A stretch of 7,333 nt of DNA from Bacteroidales bacterium UBA4230. GTDB taxonomy: Bacteria; Bacteroidota; Bacteroidia; Bacteroidales; UBA932. The position numbers were made by a program, and so were the translations under genes. The notes beneath the pieces were generated by a model. It was not told the origin of the DNA, did no database searches, and worked only from the letters and a program-made list of their open reading frames with translations. The stretch spans positions 7,399 to 14,731 of the forward strand of contig DGXO01000086.1 of the NCBI GenBank assembly GCA_002395605.1, read 5' to 3'. Shown here in pieces: positions 6,759 through 7,333 of this stretch (position 1 is the stretch's first letter; each line of letters starts with the position of its first letter).

Positions 6759-6789
6759 TTTGAATTTTGTGCAAACGTTTGTATCTTTG
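6759..6789 (+). promoter_or_regulatory. Bacteroides-type sigma-ABfr promoter for the dehydrogenase gene
   Basis: TTTG at 6759-6762 and TATCTTTG at 6782-6789 are 19 bases apart, an exact match to the known Bacteroides consensus (-33 TTTG, 19-21 bases, -7 TAnnTTTG). Transcription would begin around 6795, about 14 bases before the ATG at 6809. No strong Shine-Dalgarno sequence follows; AGGA at 6803-6806 is too close to the ATG to be convincing. Confidence 0.75.
6772..6781. promoter_or_regulatory. LacI-family-like operator palindrome
   Basis: CAAACGTTTG is a perfect 10-bp palindrome centred on CG, the pattern recognised by LacI/PurR-type regulators. It fills the spacer directly against the -7 box of the plus-strand promoter, where a bound repressor would block RNA polymerase. 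Function as an operator is inferred; no regulator gene is visible in the window. Confidence 0.5.
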
Positions 6790-6808
6790 CAGAAATAACA
6801 GTAGGACT

Positions 6809-7333
6809 ATGACTTCCATATTTTCACTCGAAGGAAAAAACGCCTGGGTTACAGGTGCTGCGTACGGAATTGGCTTTGCCATTGCAAAGGCGTTCGTGGA
6901 AGCAGGCGTTAAGAACATCATTTTCAATACATCCAATGAGGCCTCCATGGAAAAGGGCCTTCAGGCTTACAAGGAAGCCGGTATCACCAATGTCCACGGC
7001 TATGTCTGCGACGTAACCGACGAAGTCGCCGTGAAGGCTCTTGTGGAACGCATCCACAAGGAAATCGGCCAAATTGACATCCTTGTGAACAACGCCGGTA
7101 TCATCAAGCGCATCCCCATGCATGAGATGTCCAGGGCCGAATTCCAGAGGGTGATAGACGTAGACCTTGTGGGCCCGTACATCTGCAGCGCCGCCGTGGT
7201 GCCGGAAATGATGGAGCGCCGCGAGGGCAAGATCATCAACATCTGCTCCATGATGAGTGAGCTGGGCCGTGAAACCGTGAGCGCATATGCAGCCGCAAAG
7301 GGCGGCCTCAAGATGCTCACCCGCAACATCTGC
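6809..7333 (+). CDS. kduD: Short-chain dehydrogenase, KduD / gluconate 5-dehydrogenase type, N-terminal part
   Basis: The gene runs off the window end; 175 residues are visible, of an expected roughly 250-270. It opens MTSIFSLEGKNAWVTGAAYGIG, with the nucleotide-binding TGxxxGxG at 15-22. NNAG is at 94-97, and the catalytic Ser147 (ICSMMSE), Tyr160 and Lys164 (YAAAK) are all present, so it should be an active cytosolic NAD(P)-dependent oxidoreductase. The stretch CSMMSELGRETVSAYAAAKG is characteristic of Bacteroidales proteins annotated as gluconate 5-dehydrogenase or 2-dehydro-3-deoxy-D-gluconate 5-dehydrogenase. In pectin breakdown KduD reduces the diketo-sugar made by KduI to 2-keto-3-deoxygluconate, which fits the pectin esterase and uronate transporter nearby. 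IdnO-type gluconate metabolism is the main alternative. The ATG is supported by the promoter just upstream and by the normal SDR N-terminus. Confidence 0.85.
   Translation, partial: MTSIFSLEGKNAWVTGAAYGIGFAIAKAFVEAGVKNIIFNTSNEASMEKGLQAYKEAGITNVHGYVCDVTDEVAVKALVERIHKEIGQIDILVNNAGIIKRIPMHEMSRAEFQRVIDVDLVGPYICSAAVVPEMMERREGKIINICSMMSELGRETVSAYAAAKGGLKMLTRNIC

Larger units (their letters stand above)
6715..6808. promoter_or_regulatory. Divergent intergenic promoter region
   Basis: This AT-rich 94-bp gap separates the minus-strand envelope operon from the plus-strand dehydrogenase gene, and is the only sizeable non-coding stretch in the window. It holds a good plus-strand Bacteroides-type promoter, a likely minus-strand -7 element and a palindrome between the plus-strand promoter boxes. 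Both inferred leader RNAs would be short, roughly 12-20 bases. No riboswitch-sized structure fits. Confidence 0.75.

Overview
The window looks like chromosomal DNA from a Bacteroidota member, probably of the order Bacteroidales. It is moderately GC-rich, with an AT-rich intergenic gap. It has several lipoproteins whose signal peptides end in a lipobox cysteine, translation starts without Shine-Dalgarno sequences, and a promoter matching the Bacteroides pattern TTTG-N19-TAnnTTTG. The theme is pectin and uronic-acid use. No tRNA, rRNA, CRISPR array or transposase gene is visible.

Layout. Positions 1-4089 hold a plus-strand run of three closely spaced genes: the C-terminal half of an ExuT-like hexuronate/MFS symporter (1-600), a multidomain lipoprotein pectin methylesterase of family CE8 (621-2339), and a GH43 glycosidase lipoprotein with a C-terminal beta-sandwich domain (2344-4089). 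The minus strand from 6714 down to 4084 holds a compact second operon. In transcription order it encodes a small outer-membrane beta-barrel protein (6139-6714), a lipase-like alpha/beta-hydrolase lipoprotein (4911-6137) and an unrecognised two-repeat lipoprotein (4084-4908). Its last gene converges on the GH43 gene and their stop codons overlap. A 94-bp gap (6715-6808) carries divergent promoter elements and a LacI-type palindrome. It is followed by the start of a plus-strand short-chain dehydrogenase of the KduD/gluconate 5-dehydrogenase type, cut by the window end at 7333.

How the genes fit together (inference from families). The surface or periplasmic esterase removes methyl groups from homogalacturonan. 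The GH43 enzyme trims arabinose or xylose side chains. The symporter imports the released uronates. The KduD-like enzyme acts late in the conversion of unsaturated galacturonate to 2-keto-3-deoxygluconate. The lipase-like envelope operon has no proven link to pectin, although an ester-removing role would fit. Pectate lyases, SusC/SusD, kduI, kdgK and kdgA are not in the window.

The most striking feature is a 109-bp palindromic repeat element (3301-3409) lying in frame inside the GH43 gene, at the joint between its two domains. There it encodes about 36 extra residues without breaking the reading frame. Three likely start sites are given as 2344, 6137 and 6714 rather than the longest open frames.
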